A program made the position numbers and the translations under genes. Shown in pieces: positions 29,067 to 41,405 of a DNA stretch of 64,000 nt. The notes under the pieces were generated by a model. That model ran no database searches and was not told where the DNA came from. It worked only from the letters and a program-made list of their open reading frames with translations. Source of the stretch: Mycolicibacterium sp. MU0053. Its GTDB lineage: Bacteria > Actinomycetota > Actinomycetes > Mycobacteriales > Mycobacteriaceae. The stretch spans positions 2,914,001 through 2,978,000 of the forward strand of contig NZ_OY726397.1 in the NCBI RefSeq assembly GCF_963378095.1. Reading direction: 5' to 3'. Position 1 is the stretch's first letter. Every line of letters starts with the position of its first letter.

Positions 29067-30311
29067 TCACCGCACGAACCGTTCGACGTACGGCGCGAAC
29101 CGCCGCCGCAGATCCGCGCGGTCCAGTCCCAGGTCCTCGGCGCGGTAGTCGATGCGTCCGAGCCGGCCCCGCCGGTGTCCCCGCAGGTAATCCGCGACCG
29201 CGGCGCGCGACTGCGCGCTGGGCTGGTATCCGGCGACGTCCCAGATCCGTTGCACCATTGCCAGATCGTCGGCCATGAACTCATCGAAGCGCACGTCGAT
29301 GGTGCGCTCGGCCGGCAGCTTCGGGTGGTCGCGCAGGCACGCGCCCAGCATCTCCTCGATGCGGCCGATCCAATAGCCGGCGACCGTGGCGACGTCGACC
29401 CGGTCCACGCTCATCCGCATCGTGTAGGTCATCATCGTCGCCATCGACACCGACACGTCCACCGGATCACGGTGGGTGACAATGAATGTCGCGTCGGGAA
29501 AGACGTTCATGATCGGTACGAACTGCTCGAGGTGCTGCGGGCTCTTGAGCACCCAGCGGCGGTGGTGGCCGTCCTGATGGGTGAGCACCTGCAACATCAT
29601 CCGCAGGAACTGGTAGCCGGGGCTCTGGTCGTGGTCGCGCAGGTAGTCCGACCACCGCGGCAGGTGAGTCAGCGTCGTGAAGAAGCCGCTGGCGAAGTCC
29701 TGGACCATCAACCCGATGTCCTCGTGGATGTGGTCGACGGTCATCTCGTGCATCAGCTGGAAGTACGGCATCAAGGTGTTGGAGATGTTCAGCGCGTCGC
29801 CGGTGCGTTGGCGGCGCGGCGCAGTGCTGCCCTCCTCCCCCGGCGCCGGCAGCGGTTCCTGCGCCTCCCAGTACGGCAGCGAGCGCAGCGCCGGATCGGC
29901 CGCGAGCAGACTGTGCAGATGCGTGGTGCCGGTACGGGGCAACCCGGCGATGATCAGCGGTGCCTCGACCTCGATGTCGAAGATCTCCGGATGCCGCTTG
30001 AGGTGGTCGATGACCCGCAACCGGCCCTTGAGAAAGGTCAGCATCAGCGCGAACGCGTAGGTGCGGCCGAACGCCGTGAAGTTGGGCAACTCGCCGAATG
30101 CCTGCAGCAGGACCGCCATCCGCTCGCGGTAGTCCTGGGAGCCGAAGTCGGTCAGCCCGGTCTGGGCGGTGGCCTGCTCGTGCAGTGCCGCGGCGGTCAG
30201 CGGGCAGTAGTCGGCCATCGCGGACATCCCGTCGATGATGGCCTGGGCCTCGGGACTGAAGGTGGGACGGGCCAGATCGGTGATGCGGATGGCCGCCGAG
30301 GGTGCATTCAC
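29067..30311 (-). CDS. Sulfotransferase family protein
   Basis: PAPS-dependent sulfotransferase-like protein of 414 residues. The 5'-phosphosulfate loop GLPRTGTTHLHSLLA is near residues 104-118, with Arg/Thr in place of the usual Lys/Ser as in many mycobacterial members. The 3'-phosphate motif FIVTHRDPVDVSVSMA is near 245-260. No signal peptide is seen. I chose the GTG at 30311 (VNAPS...) rather than a frame open further upstream, because the upstream part lies in an AT-rich promoter region. It is divergent from the DUF1214 gene. Mycobacterial members act on trehalose, glycolipid or menaquinone-like acceptors; the acceptor here is unknown. Confidence 0.85.
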   Translation of the reverse strand: MNAPSAAIRITDLARPTFSPEAQAIIDGMSAMADYCPLTAAALHEQATAQTGLTDFGSQDYRERMAVLLQAFGELPNFTAFGRTYAFALMLTFLKGRLRVIDHLKRHPEIFDIEVEAPLIIAGLPRTGTTHLHSLLAADPALRSLPYWEAQEPLPAPGEEGSTAPRRQRTGDALNISNTLMPYFQLMHEMTVDHIHEDIGLMVQDFASGFFTTLTHLPRWSDYLRDHDQSPGYQFLRMMLQVLTHQDGHHRRWVLKSPQHLEQFVPIMNVFPDATFIVTHRDPVDVSVSMATMMTYTMRMSVDRVDVATVAGYWIGRIEEMLGACLRDHPKLPAERTIDVRFDEFMADDLAMVQRIWDVAGYQPSAQSRAAVADYLRGHRRGRLGRIDYRAEDLGLDRADLRRRFAPYVERFVR

Positions 30312-30323
30312 AAGTCCGCACCC

Positions 30324-30339
30324 TAACGCAACGCCGTTA
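30324..30339. promoter_or_regulatory. TAACG-N6-CGTTA dyad between sulfotransferase and DUF1214 genes
   Basis: A perfect 5-bp dyad in the 74-base divergent region, 13 bases before the sulfotransferase start. A TetR regulator is encoded immediately after the DUF1214 gene and is the likeliest partner; this is inferred. Confidence 0.4.
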
Positions 30340-30365
30340 CAGATTTTACACAATTCGTTGCATCG

Positions 30366-30389
30366 TATGTTGTTAGCATGTCGGGATGA
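30366..30389 (+). promoter_or_regulatory. Leaderless mini-ORF leading into the DUF1214 gene
   Basis: TATGTT (30366-30371), six bases, then ATG-TCG-GGA-TGA (30378-30389). The TGA overlaps the ATG of the DUF1214 gene at 30386. The main gene has no Shine-Dalgarno sequence, so ribosomes ending on this 3-codon frame could restart there. Confidence 0.5.
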
Positions 30390-31534
30390 CGACCCCGGAC
30401 AGCGCCACCGCATGGCGCGAGTTGCTCAGCGCGTTCGCCGATTTCGACCGGCACTTCCTGGCAGGGCCCAAGGCCGTCCGGGGTGAGGTCGCGGTGGCCG
30501 AGGGCTACCACAACCTGGCCACCATGTTGGCGTTGACGTTGGACATGAGCCTGTTCGCCGACCCCGTCGCGCCCCGGTTAATCGACACGCTGACCCCGTT
30601 TCGCCCCGATCGGCGCTGGGGCGGCGACAACACCGACTGCTACTACGGCTACGCGATGGTGGATCCGCGCCGCACCTATCGGGTCAGCGGCCGCCCCAAT
30701 GACAGCGCCATGTACTCGGTGACGGTCTACAACGAGCCCGAACCGGGCGCGTGGCCCAACCGCACCGTCGGACTGCTCTACGACACCGACATGCCGCTGG
30801 GCGCCGACGGCGACTTCGAGTGCGTGCTGGGCCCGGCCCGCCCGGCCGGCTACGACGGCCCGTTCATCGAACTGTCCCCCGACGCACACGGCATCATCAC
30901 GCGCGACTACCACGAACACCCCGACACCGCTCGCCGCGTTGACTGGCACATCGAGGTGATCGACCATGGGGGCCTGCCGGTCCGGCCGGCGAAAACCGAT
31001 GCGGCCGTGGCCGCCTCGCTGCGGGCGGCGCTTCGGTTCGCGCAGGACATGTACGCGTTGATTCCGCTGATCCTGATGGAACGCACACCGGCCGAACTCG
31101 CCGACAGTCAGTCGCTGACCACCAACACCATTGCCCCGCCATACCGGGCCGGCGGCGCGACCCATGGGTACTCGATGCAGGACGCCTGCTACGGCCTGGG
31201 CGGGTTTGCCCTGGAACCCGGTGAGGCGCTGGTGATCACGACTCGGCATCCGAGCTGCCGATACTGGAACTTCACGCTGTGGAATCAGTACATGGCCGCG
31301 CTCGATGTCGACTACGGCCGGGCCGGAATCAATTCCGGCACCGCGGTTCCCAACAGCGACGGCACCGTGACCATGGTGATCAGCCGGGAACTGCTCGCGC
31401 ATCCGAACGCGATCTCGACCAAGGACCACCCCGAAGGCCTGATGTCGTTCCGCTGGTTCCACGCCGATGATCTGCCCGAGCGGCCGACGGCCGCGGTGGT
31501 GCCGGTCGCCGAGGCGCCGCGCGACCTCAGCTGA
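30386..31534 (+). CDS. DUF1214 domain-containing protein
   Basis: Protein of 382 residues whose C-terminal half matches the DUF1214 pattern: CRYWNFTLWNQYM near residue 292, AGINSGTAVPNSDGTVTMVIS near 312-332, then SFRWFHADD near the end. The N-terminal half (DCYYGYAMVDPRRTYRVSG near 85-103) is the part often paired with it. No signal peptide or metal site is obvious. The biochemical role of the family is unknown. It lies between a divergent sulfotransferase and a convergent TetR gene that overlaps its last 8 bases, so the three may form one small accessory unit. Confidence 0.8.
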   Translation: MTTPDSATAWRELLSAFADFDRHFLAGPKAVRGEVAVAEGYHNLATMLALTLDMSLFADPVAPRLIDTLTPFRPDRRWGGDNTDCYYGYAMVDPRRTYRVSGRPNDSAMYSVTVYNEPEPGAWPNRTVGLLYDTDMPLGADGDFECVLGPARPAGYDGPFIELSPDAHGIITRDYHEHPDTARRVDWHIEVIDHGGLPVRPAKTDAAVAASLRAALRFAQDMYALIPLILMERTPAELADSQSLTTNTIAPPYRAGGATHGYSMQDACYGLGGFALEPGEALVITTRHPSCRYWNFTLWNQYMAALDVDYGRAGINSGTAVPNSDGTVTMVISRELLAHPNAISTKDHPEGLMSFRWFHADDLPERPTAAVVPVAEAPRDLS

Positions 31535-32120
31535 GCACCGGGGCGATCCAGCGGCGCAAGTAGGCGCGTAGGTCGGCGGCCGAGCGCGGCGGGTGCGGCG
31601 GCGCGAGCACCATCGACTGGATCATCCGCAGCAGGTACTCGACCAGGTCGTCCATCGCGGCATCGGTGAAACCCAGCTCGGCCCAGTCGATCTGGGCGTG
31701 TTCGAGCATGCTGCGCGAGCGGCCGATGGCCTCCGGCAGCACCATGGCCCGGCTGAACGCCCGCGCCCGGTCGGTGTCGAGCAACTGCGCGAGCAGCGGT
31801 TCCGACGGCAGCCGTTCGATCAGGTGGGCCACCGCCTCGACGAGCAGTTCGACGGGATCGGCCATGCCGACCGTCAGTTCCGCGATCCGCGCGGTCCACC
31901 CGGCCAGCGCCACGTCGGCGGCCGCGGCCAGCAGGTCGTCGACCGTGGCGAATTGCCGGTAGACGGTGGGTCGGGTGATGCCGAGATCGGCGGCCACCAG
32001 CGACAGCGTGGTGCGCTGCAAGCCGTGGCGTTCGATCATCCGCAGCGCGGCATCCACCATGCGCTTGCGGGCCTCGGCATCGTCGCCGGGCGGCAGCCCC
32101 CGCCAACCCCTGCGTCCCAT
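31527..32120 (-). CDS. TetR family transcriptional regulator
   Basis: Regulator of 197 residues. The helix-turn-helix is near residues 38-62 (TTLSLVAADLGITRPTVYRQF), with the typical VYRQF end. The C-terminal ~130 residues are helical with aromatic and methionine-rich segments suiting a hydrophobic ligand. The 3' end overlaps the DUF1214 gene by 8 bases in convergent orientation. A TAGACT hexamer lies eight bases before the ATG. Likely targets are its own promoter and the divergent region at 30312-30385. Confidence 0.87.
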   Translation of the reverse strand: MGRRGWRGLPPGDDAEARKRMVDAALRMIERHGLQRTTLSLVAADLGITRPTVYRQFATVDDLLAAAADVALAGWTARIAELTVGMADPVELLVEAVAHLIERLPSEPLLAQLLDTDRARAFSRAMVLPEAIGRSRSMLEHAQIDWAELGFTDAAMDDLVEYLLRMIQSMVLAPPHPPRSAADLRAYLRRWIAPVLS

Positions 32121-32151
32121 ACCGCGCGAGTCTAACCGGGGCGTGGCGTGC

Positions 32152-34953
32152 TCAGCCGCTGTTGCGCAGTGCGGAGGCCAGCCCGCTCATGGTCAGCAGA
32201 ATGCCGCGCTGCACCAGTTCGTCGTCGTCGCCGCTGCGGTACCGGCGCAACAGTTCGACCTGCAGATGGTTCAGTGGTTCCAGGTAGGGAAACCGGTTGA
32301 ACACCGAGCGCGCCAGCGCCGGGTTGTCGGCCAGCAGGTCATCGTGGCCGGTGATGAGCTTGTGCATGGCGATCGTGCGGGCATGTTCGGCGCGGATCTG
32401 GTCGAACACCCGGCGCCGCAGCGCGACATCCTCGACCAGTTCGGCGTAGCGGGCCGCCAGGCCCAGGTCCGACTTCGCCAGCACCTGAGCCATGTTCGAC
32501 AACACGCTCGCGAAGAACGGCCAGCGTCGGTAGAGCTCCCGCAGCGACTCGAGGCGCTGCCCGCGGCCCGCGTCGTCGCCGAGGAAGCCCTCGATCGCGG
32601 TGCCGGTGCCATACCAACCCGGCAGCATCACCCGCGATTGGCTCCAGGCCAGTACCCACGGAATCGCCCGTAGGTCGGCGATCTCGGTGGTGGCCTTTCG
32701 CGAGGTCGGCCGGCTGCCGATGTTCAGGTCGCCGATCTCGCTGACCGGGGTGGAGGCGGTGAAATAATCCACGAAACCCGGTGTCTCGTGCACCAATTCG
32801 GCATACGCGCGCTGCGCCCGGGCGGCCAGGTCATCGAGGGTCCGGTAGGCGCCTTCCGCGAGGCCCCCGAGCCCTTCGGTGTCGAGCAGCGTGGCCTCCA
32901 GCGTCGCGGCCACCAGCGTCTCCAGGTTGCGCCGGGCCATTCGCGGCTCGGCGTACTTGGCGGCGATCACCTCACCCTGCTCGGTGAGCCGCAACGACCC
33001 CCGGACCGCGCCCGGCGGTTGCGCCAGGATCGCGTCGTAGCTCGGTCCGCCGCCGCGTCCGACCGTGCCGCCGCGACCGTGGAAGAGCCGCAACCGAATT
33101 CCGGTGCGCCGCGCCATCTCGACCAGGTCCAGCTCGGCCCGGTACAGCGCCCAGTTGGCGGCCAGGTAGCCGCCGTCCTTGTTGGAGTCCGAGTAGCCCA
33201 GCATCACCTCCTGACTCTCGCCGCGCGCCCGCACCAGCGCGCGGTAGCCCGGCACGGTCAGCACCTCGGTCATGACGGTGGCGCCGCGTTGCAGGTCGTC
33301 GATGGTTTCGAACAGCGGCACGATGCCCACCGGGCAGTACGGCCGGTCCGCGGCGGCGTCGAGCAGGCCGGCCTCCTTGAGCAACACCGCGGCCTCGAGC
33401 AGATCCGACACCGATCGACACATCGAGATGATGTAGTTGGGGACCGCATCGGCGCCGAAGACCCGCACGGCACGGGCGGCCGCCCCGATGATGTCGAGTT
33501 CCTTGCGGGCCAGCTCCGACAGTTCGGCCGTCGGCGTGGTCAGCGGCCGCCGCGTGGCCAACTCTGCGACCAGCAGTTCGACCCGCTCCGGCTCGGGCAA
33601 CGCGGTGTAGTCCGGGTGCACGCCGGCCCACGCCAGCAGCTCGGCGAGCACCTGTTCGTGCACGTCGGAGTTCTGCCGCAGGTCGAGACCGCTGAGGTGA
33701 AAACCGAAGACGCGCACCGCTTCCCGCAGCCGAGCCAGGCGGTCGTCGGCCAGCAGCGTGCTGCCGTGGCCGCGCAGCGAGGTGTCGATCGCGTCGAGGT
33801 CGGCCAGCAGCTCGCGCGGGGTGTCATAGCGCGGCAGGCCGAGGTCGAGTTCGTGTTCGGGTTGGCGATCCAGTATCTCGGATGCGGTCGCCGTCAGGCG
33901 TCCGTGGACGACGCGCAGCGCCCGCCGGTACGGTTCGTCGGCCCGGGCCGGGTCGTGGCAGTCCTGCGCCAGCGCGGCGACCGCGTCGGTGACCGTGACC
34001 AGCCGCGCCGACATCGACAGCTCCTCCTCGAGCGCGGTCAGCTCCGCGAAGTAATGCCGGAACGCGACGTGGGCGGCGTTGCCGGTGGCCAGCCGCACCA
34101 CCTCGGCGGTGACGTTGGGATTGCCGTCGCGATCGCCGCCGATCCACGATCCGGGCCGCAGGATCGGGCCGGTCAGCAGCTCGGCATCGGGCCACCGGCG
34201 CTGCAACGCGGCGCGCACCTCGGCGTTGACCTGCGGGATGACCTCGAGGAACGCGGCCTCGTAGTACCGCAGACCGGTTTCGATCTCGTCGGAGATCTTC
34301 AATCGAGACAGCCGGATCAGCGCGGTCTGCCACATCATCAGGATCTGCCGGCGCAGTTCGCGCTCGACATCGGCGTCGCCGGCATCAGCGCCCCCGCGGG
34401 CCCGCTGCCGCATCAGCTCGGTGATGCGGTGCTGGGTCTCGAAGACCGTGCGGCGGCGCGTCTCGGTGGGGTGGGCCGTGATGACCGGGGACACCAGCGC
34501 CCCGGCCAACGCCTCGGCGACCGCGTCGGCGTCCAGGTCGGCGGCATCCAGCTTGGCGTAGGTCGCCGCCAGGCTGCTGTTCTGCGGCGGCTCCCCGGCG
34601 GCGACGTGGATGGCACGGCGCCGTTCCCGGTGAATGTCCTCGGCCACGTTGGCGAGCAGGGCGAAGTGGGTGAAGGCACGGATGACCGGGATGGCCTGGC
34701 GGGCCTCGATGCCGGCGAACAGCTGCGCCAGCTCAGTGCGGTCGATCTCGGAGCGCCGCACCCGGAACGACTCGACCCGGGCGCGCTCGACGAGGTCGAA
34801 GACGGCCGCACCGTTCTGTTCCCGGACGGTGTCGCCGAGCATCGCCCCCAGCAGCCGGATGTCCTCGCGCATCGGCTCGGTGGCCGCCCGCCCGATCGGG
34901 GTGCGACGGACGGCGCCGATCGGCTCCAGTTCGCTGTCTGCGGCTGCGGCCAT
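32152..34953 (-). CDS. ppc: Phosphoenolpyruvate carboxylase
   Basis: Anaplerotic enzyme of 933 residues, full length, fixing bicarbonate onto PEP to give oxaloacetate. The catalytic histidine is in [13 protein letters not shown] near residue 155; [14 protein letters not shown] near 622 is the mobile catalytic loop; [16 protein letters not shown] near 583 is the second signature. The C-terminus ends with the RNSG-type residues (LRNSG) that bind the aspartate effector region. A GATACT box seven bases before the ATG suggests its own leaderless promoter. The gene is absent from M. tuberculosis, where secG is not followed by ppc, but present in fast growers. Confidence 0.96.
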   Translation of the reverse strand: MAAAADSELEPIGAVRRTPIGRAATEPMREDIRLLGAMLGDTVREQNGAAVFDLVERARVESFRVRRSEIDRTELAQLFAGIEARQAIPVIRAFTHFALLANVAEDIHRERRRAIHVAAGEPPQNSSLAATYAKLDAADLDADAVAEALAGALVSPVITAHPTETRRRTVFETQHRITELMRQRARGGADAGDADVERELRRQILMMWQTALIRLSRLKISDEIETGLRYYEAAFLEVIPQVNAEVRAALQRRWPDAELLTGPILRPGSWIGGDRDGNPNVTAEVVRLATGNAAHVAFRHYFAELTALEEELSMSARLVTVTDAVAALAQDCHDPARADEPYRRALRVVHGRLTATASEILDRQPEHELDLGLPRYDTPRELLADLDAIDTSLRGHGSTLLADDRLARLREAVRVFGFHLSGLDLRQNSDVHEQVLAELLAWAGVHPDYTALPEPERVELLVAELATRRPLTTPTAELSELARKELDIIGAAARAVRVFGADAVPNYIISMCRSVSDLLEAAVLLKEAGLLDAAADRPYCPVGIVPLFETIDDLQRGATVMTEVLTVPGYRALVRARGESQEVMLGYSDSNKDGGYLAANWALYRAELDLVEMARRTGIRLRLFHGRGGTVGRGGGPSYDAILAQPPGAVRGSLRLTEQGEVIAAKYAEPRMARRNLETLVAATLEATLLDTEGLGGLAEGAYRTLDDLAARAQRAYAELVHETPGFVDYFTASTPVSEIGDLNIGSRPTSRKATTEIADLRAIPWVLAWSQSRVMLPGWYGTGTAIEGFLGDDAGRGQRLESLRELYRRWPFFASVLSNMAQVLAKSDLGLAARYAELVEDVALRRRVFDQIRAEHARTIAMHKLITGHDDLLADNPALARSVFNRFPYLEPLNHLQVELLRRYRSGDDDELVQRGILLTMSGLASALRNSG

Positions 34954-34966
34954 GGCTGTCAGTATC
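34951..34966 (-). promoter_or_regulatory. Candidate leaderless promoter of ppc
   Basis: GATACT (34961-34966), seven bases, then ATG on the minus strand. The hexamer differs from TANNNT at its first base only. Confidence 0.4.
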
Positions 34967-34975
34967 TACGGGGCG

Positions 34976-34996
34976 GCCGGCGCGCGCACTGCCGGC
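34976..34996 (-). terminator. GC-rich hairpin after secG
   Basis: GCCGGC repeated around a 9-base loop forms a 6-bp GC stem 11 bases after the secG stop, before the ppc promoter. There is no T-tract, so this is only a candidate for termination. Confidence 0.3.
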
Positions 34997-35007
34997 GCGG
35001 CAGCGGG

Positions 35008-35244
35008 CTAGGCGCCGTACTTGATCTGCAGCCCGATACCGACGATGGTGACCACCCAGATACCGGTGACGAACAGCGTCAACCGGTCGAGGTTCTTCTC
35101 CACCACGGTCGATCCCGACAGGCTCGATTGCACGCCACCGCCGAACAACGTGGACAGCCCGCCGCCCTTGGCGCGGTGCAACAGCACCAACACAATCACC
35201 AGCAGGCTGGTGATTATCAAGAGGATTTGCAGGCCGGATTCCAT
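35008..35244 (-). CDS. secG: Protein-export membrane protein SecG
   Basis: Small subunit of the SecYEG translocon, 78 residues with two transmembrane helices (about residues 4-22 and 54-73). Between them lies the conserved RAKGGGLSTLFGGGVQSS loop. I chose the ATG at 35244 over the GTG at 35253 because a TAAGGT box sits seven bases before the ATG and the M. tuberculosis protein begins at the equivalent Met-Glu. It follows tpiA by 24 bases, as Rv1440 does in order. Confidence 0.93.
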   Translation of the reverse strand: MESGLQILLIITSLLVIVLVLLHRAKGGGLSTLFGGGVQSSLSGSTVVEKNLDRLTLFVTGIWVVTIVGIGLQIKYGA

Positions 35245-35257
35245 GGCAGACACCTTA
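35242..35257 (-). promoter_or_regulatory. Leaderless promoter deciding the secG start
   Basis: TAAGGT (35252-35257), seven bases, then ATG on the minus strand, lying between the tpiA stop and secG. Confidence 0.5.
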
Positions 35258-35268
35258 CACGGGGTAAC

Positions 35269-36054
35269 TCAGGGCAACGGACCGCCGGCGGCGATGGCCG
35301 ACAGCGTCGCGAACTGCTCGCCGTCCAGCGACGCCCCGCCGACCAGGGCACCGTCGACATCGCGTTGGGCGACGATCTCGCCGACGTTCTTGGCGTTGAC
35401 CGAGCCGCCGTAGAGCACCCGCACGCCCTCGGCGACCTCCGGGCCGGCCAGCTGACCGAGTTCGCCGCGGATGGCCGCGCACACCTCCTGCGCGTCGGCC
35501 GCGCTGGCCACCCGCCCGGTGCCGATGGCCCACACGGGCTCGTAGGCGATCACCACGGTGCCGATCTGCTCGGCCGACAGCCCCGCCACCGACGCCTTGA
35601 GTTGCGCGACGTTGTAGTCGACGTGCTCGCCGGCCTCCCGGACCTCCAGGCCCTCGCCGATGCAGACGATCGGGGTCAGGCCGTGCCGCAGGGCCGCGGC
35701 GGCCTTGGCCGCCACCAGGGCGTTGTCCTCCTGGTGGTAGGTGCGTCGCTCCGAATGCCCCACGACGGCGAAGGTGCAGCCCAGCTTCGCCAGGAAGGCG
35801 CCGCTGATCTCGCCGGTGTAGGCCCCGGAATCGTGCTGGGACAGATCCTGGGCGCCGTAGGTGAGCCGCAGCTTGTCGCCGTCGACCAGGGTCTGCACGC
35901 TGCGTAGATCGGTGAACGGCGGGATCACCGTGACGTCGACCTTGTCGAAGTACTTGTCCGGCAACGAGAATGCGATCTTCTGCACCAAGGCGATGGCCTC
36001 GAAGTGATTGAGGTTCATCTTCCAGTTGCCGGCGATCAAGGGCTTACGGGACAC
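35269..36054 (-). CDS. tpiA: Triosephosphate isomerase
   Basis: Glycolytic enzyme of 261 residues interconverting dihydroxyacetone phosphate and glyceraldehyde 3-phosphate. The substrate-binding AGNWKMN (Lys near residue 12), catalytic His in VVGHSERR near 100-107, and catalytic Glu in the signature [11 protein letters not shown] near 170-180 are all present. The GTG at 36054 has AGGAG six bases upstream. It forms the gap-pgk-tpiA run and matches Rv1438. Confidence 0.97.
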   Translation of the reverse strand: MSRKPLIAGNWKMNLNHFEAIALVQKIAFSLPDKYFDKVDVTVIPPFTDLRSVQTLVDGDKLRLTYGAQDLSQHDSGAYTGEISGAFLAKLGCTFAVVGHSERRTYHQEDNALVAAKAAAALRHGLTPIVCIGEGLEVREAGEHVDYNVAQLKASVAGLSAEQIGTVVIAYEPVWAIGTGRVASAADAQEVCAAIRGELGQLAGPEVAEGVRVLYGGSVNAKNVGEIVAQRDVDGALVGGASLDGEQFATLSAIAAGGPLP

Positions 36055-36075
36055 GTGGTTCTCCTAGCAATCTGC

Positions 36076-37314
<1,239 letters not shown>

Positions 37315-37328
37315 CGGTGCGGTACCGC

Positions 37329-39429
<2,101 letters not shown>

Positions 39430-39433
<4 letters not shown>

Positions 39434-40479
39434 CGCCACGGGTCGTCACCTCTCGGTCCATTCAGACGCGTTCCATCCCGTTCGCCGGGGGCCGTTGTCG
39501 GCACGGTAGCCGTCGTGGGCATCGTTGGCATCTCCCCCCGCTGTCCCACCGCCAGCAGGGCCGCGGCCAGCTTTGCCGGGTCATGTAATGGTGTACCAGC
39601 TCGGGAGACGTCAGCAAACTGCACCTCGGCGGCGAGCATGCTCGCGGTGCGCCGCAATTGGCCGCGTTCACGCTCGCCGGACACCCGGTCGGCGTCCACG
39701 ACGATGTCGTGCACGGTGAACTCCGGCGCGTGCTGCGAGAGCACGTGCAGATGCCGCTCGGCCGAGAATCCGGCCGTCTCGCCGGGCTGATCGGCGAGAT
39801 TGAGCACCAGCGCTCGCCGGGCCGTGGTGGCCCGCAGTGCCGCGGCCAGGCCCGGCACCAGCAGGTGCGGGATGACGCTGGTGAACCAGGAGCCTGGCCC
39901 GAGCACCACCAGGTCGGCGTCCATGATCGCGTCGACGGCCTGCCGGGTGGCCGGCGGGTTACCCGGCAGCAGCCGGACCCGACGCACGTTGCCGGGTGTG
40001 GTGGCGATGGCCACCTGACCGCGGATCGATCGACTCATCCGCGGATCGGATTCCAGGCCGGCCACATCGGCCTCGATCTGCAGCGCGATCGGGCACATCG
40101 GCAGCACCCGGCCCTTGACCCCGAGGATGCGTCCGACCTCGTCGAGGGCGGCCACCGGGTCGGCCAGCACCTCGTTGAGCCCGGCCAGCATGAGATTGCC
40201 GATGGGATGGCCTGCCAGGGCGCCGTTGCCGCCGAAGCGGTGCTGGATGATGGTCGCCCACAGCCGGCCGTGCGGGCTGTCGGATGCCAACGCGGCCAAC
40301 GCCATTCGCAGATCGCCGGGGGGCACGATGTCGAGTTCGCTGCGGAGCCGCCCCGAGGACCCGCCGTCGTCGGCGACCGTCACCACCGCCGTGACATGCG
40401 GCGTCAACCGCCGGGCCGCCGACAGGGTCGCGTACAAGCCGTGGCCGCCGCCGAGCGCGACGATTCGCTGCGCCGTCAT
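39430..40479 (-). CDS. yvcK: YvcK/CuvA-family gluconeogenesis factor
   Basis: Cytosolic protein of 349 residues of the CofD-like UPF0052 family. The nucleotide-sugar binding start [14 protein letters not shown] is at residues 6-19, followed by [13 protein letters not shown] near 35-47. In Bacillus and mycobacteria it is needed for normal cell shape on gluconeogenic carbon sources and binds UDP-sugars. The C-terminal ~30 residues are a low-complexity Thr/Pro tail ([17 protein letters not shown]) not part of the core. It overlaps rapZ and whiA by 4 bases. It matches Rv1422 (cuvA). Confidence 0.93.
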
Positions 40480-41405
40480 TCGCGGCCCAAATCCCGGTGC
40501 AGCGCCCGCACCGCCAGGCCGTCGCCGCGGCGCAGCCGCTCGGCCAGCGCCTCGGCCATCGCCACGCTGCGATGCTTACCGCCGGTACAACCGATGGCCA
40601 CCGTCATGTATCGCTTGCCCTCCCGCCGATAGCCGTCGACCACCAGCCCCAGCAGTTCATGGTAGGTGTCGAGAAAGTGTTCGGCGCCCGGTTGGCCGAG
40701 TACGTAGTCGCGCACCGCCGGATGCTGACCGGTGTGGTTGCGCAACTCGTCGACCCAGTGCGGATTGGGCAGGAACCGCACATCCATCACCATGTCGGAG
40801 TCCATCGGCAGACCGTATTTGAATCCGAACGACTCGACGGTGACGCTGGTGACCGGCACGGTCTCGGGTCCGAACGCCCGCTCGATGCTCTCCCGCAGTT
40901 CGCGCACCGACAACCGCGAGGTGTCGATCACCAGGTCCGCCGAGGCCCGCACCGGCGCGAGCATCGCGCGCTCGGCGGCAATCCCCTCGGCCAGCGTCAG
41001 CTCGCCCTGCAGGGGGTGGCTGCGCCGATTGTTCTCGTAGCGCCGCACCAACATCTCGTCGGAGGCCTCCAGGAACAACACCCGGGGGGCGATGTCGCGG
41101 GTGGCCAGTTCGGTGCGCACCGAGTCGAGGTTGCCGGTGAAGCCCTTGGACCGGGCGTCCATCACCACCGCGAGTTGGGTGATGCGCGAGCCCGCCGCCA
41201 GGCCCAGGTCGACCATCCGCGCGATCAGCTCCGGCGGCAGGTTGTCTGCCACATACCAGCCCAGATCCTCGAGCACCTTGGCCGCGGTGCCGCGGCCCGC
41301 TCCGGACAGGCCGGTGACCAGCACCACGTCGATACCCGATCCGCCGTCCGCCCCGACCTCCCCCGCGTCGGCGCCACGTACCACTTCGTTTGTACCGTCC
41401 GTCAT
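40476..41405 (-). CDS. rapZ: RapZ-family nucleotide-binding protein
   Basis: Protein of 309 residues. In enteric bacteria RapZ is an RNA-binding adaptor sensing glucosamine-6-phosphate; the actinobacterial role is unknown. The N-terminal P-loop reads [12 protein letters not shown] near residue 32, with Arg and Gly where Lys and Ser/Thr are expected, so ATP binding may be altered; from memory M. tuberculosis Rv1421 has the same change. The C-terminal domain carries [19 protein letters not shown] near 273-291, the conserved ligand loop. It overlaps uvrC and yvcK by 4 bases. Confidence 0.92.
   Translation of the reverse strand: MTDGTNEVVRGADAGEVGADGGSGIDVVLVTGLSGAGRGTAAKVLEDLGWYVADNLPPELIARMVDLGLAAGSRITQLAVVMDARSKGFTGNLDSVRTELATRDIAPRVLFLEASDEMLVRRYENNRRSHPLQGELTLAEGIAAERAMLAPVRASADLVIDTSRLSVRELRESIERAFGPETVPVTSVTVESFGFKYGLPMDSDMVMDVRFLPNPHWVDELRNHTGQHPAVRDYVLGQPGAEHFLDTYHELLGLVVDGYRREGKRYMTVAIGCTGGKHRSVAMAEALAERLRRGDGLAVRALHRDLGRE

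Noticed and set aside
32788-35907. A 1039-codon open frame on the plus strand opposite ppc, secG and tpiA
   Set aside because: It is antisense to three clear genes and reflects GC-rich third positions; its product is Arg/Gly/His/Gln-rich with no domain.
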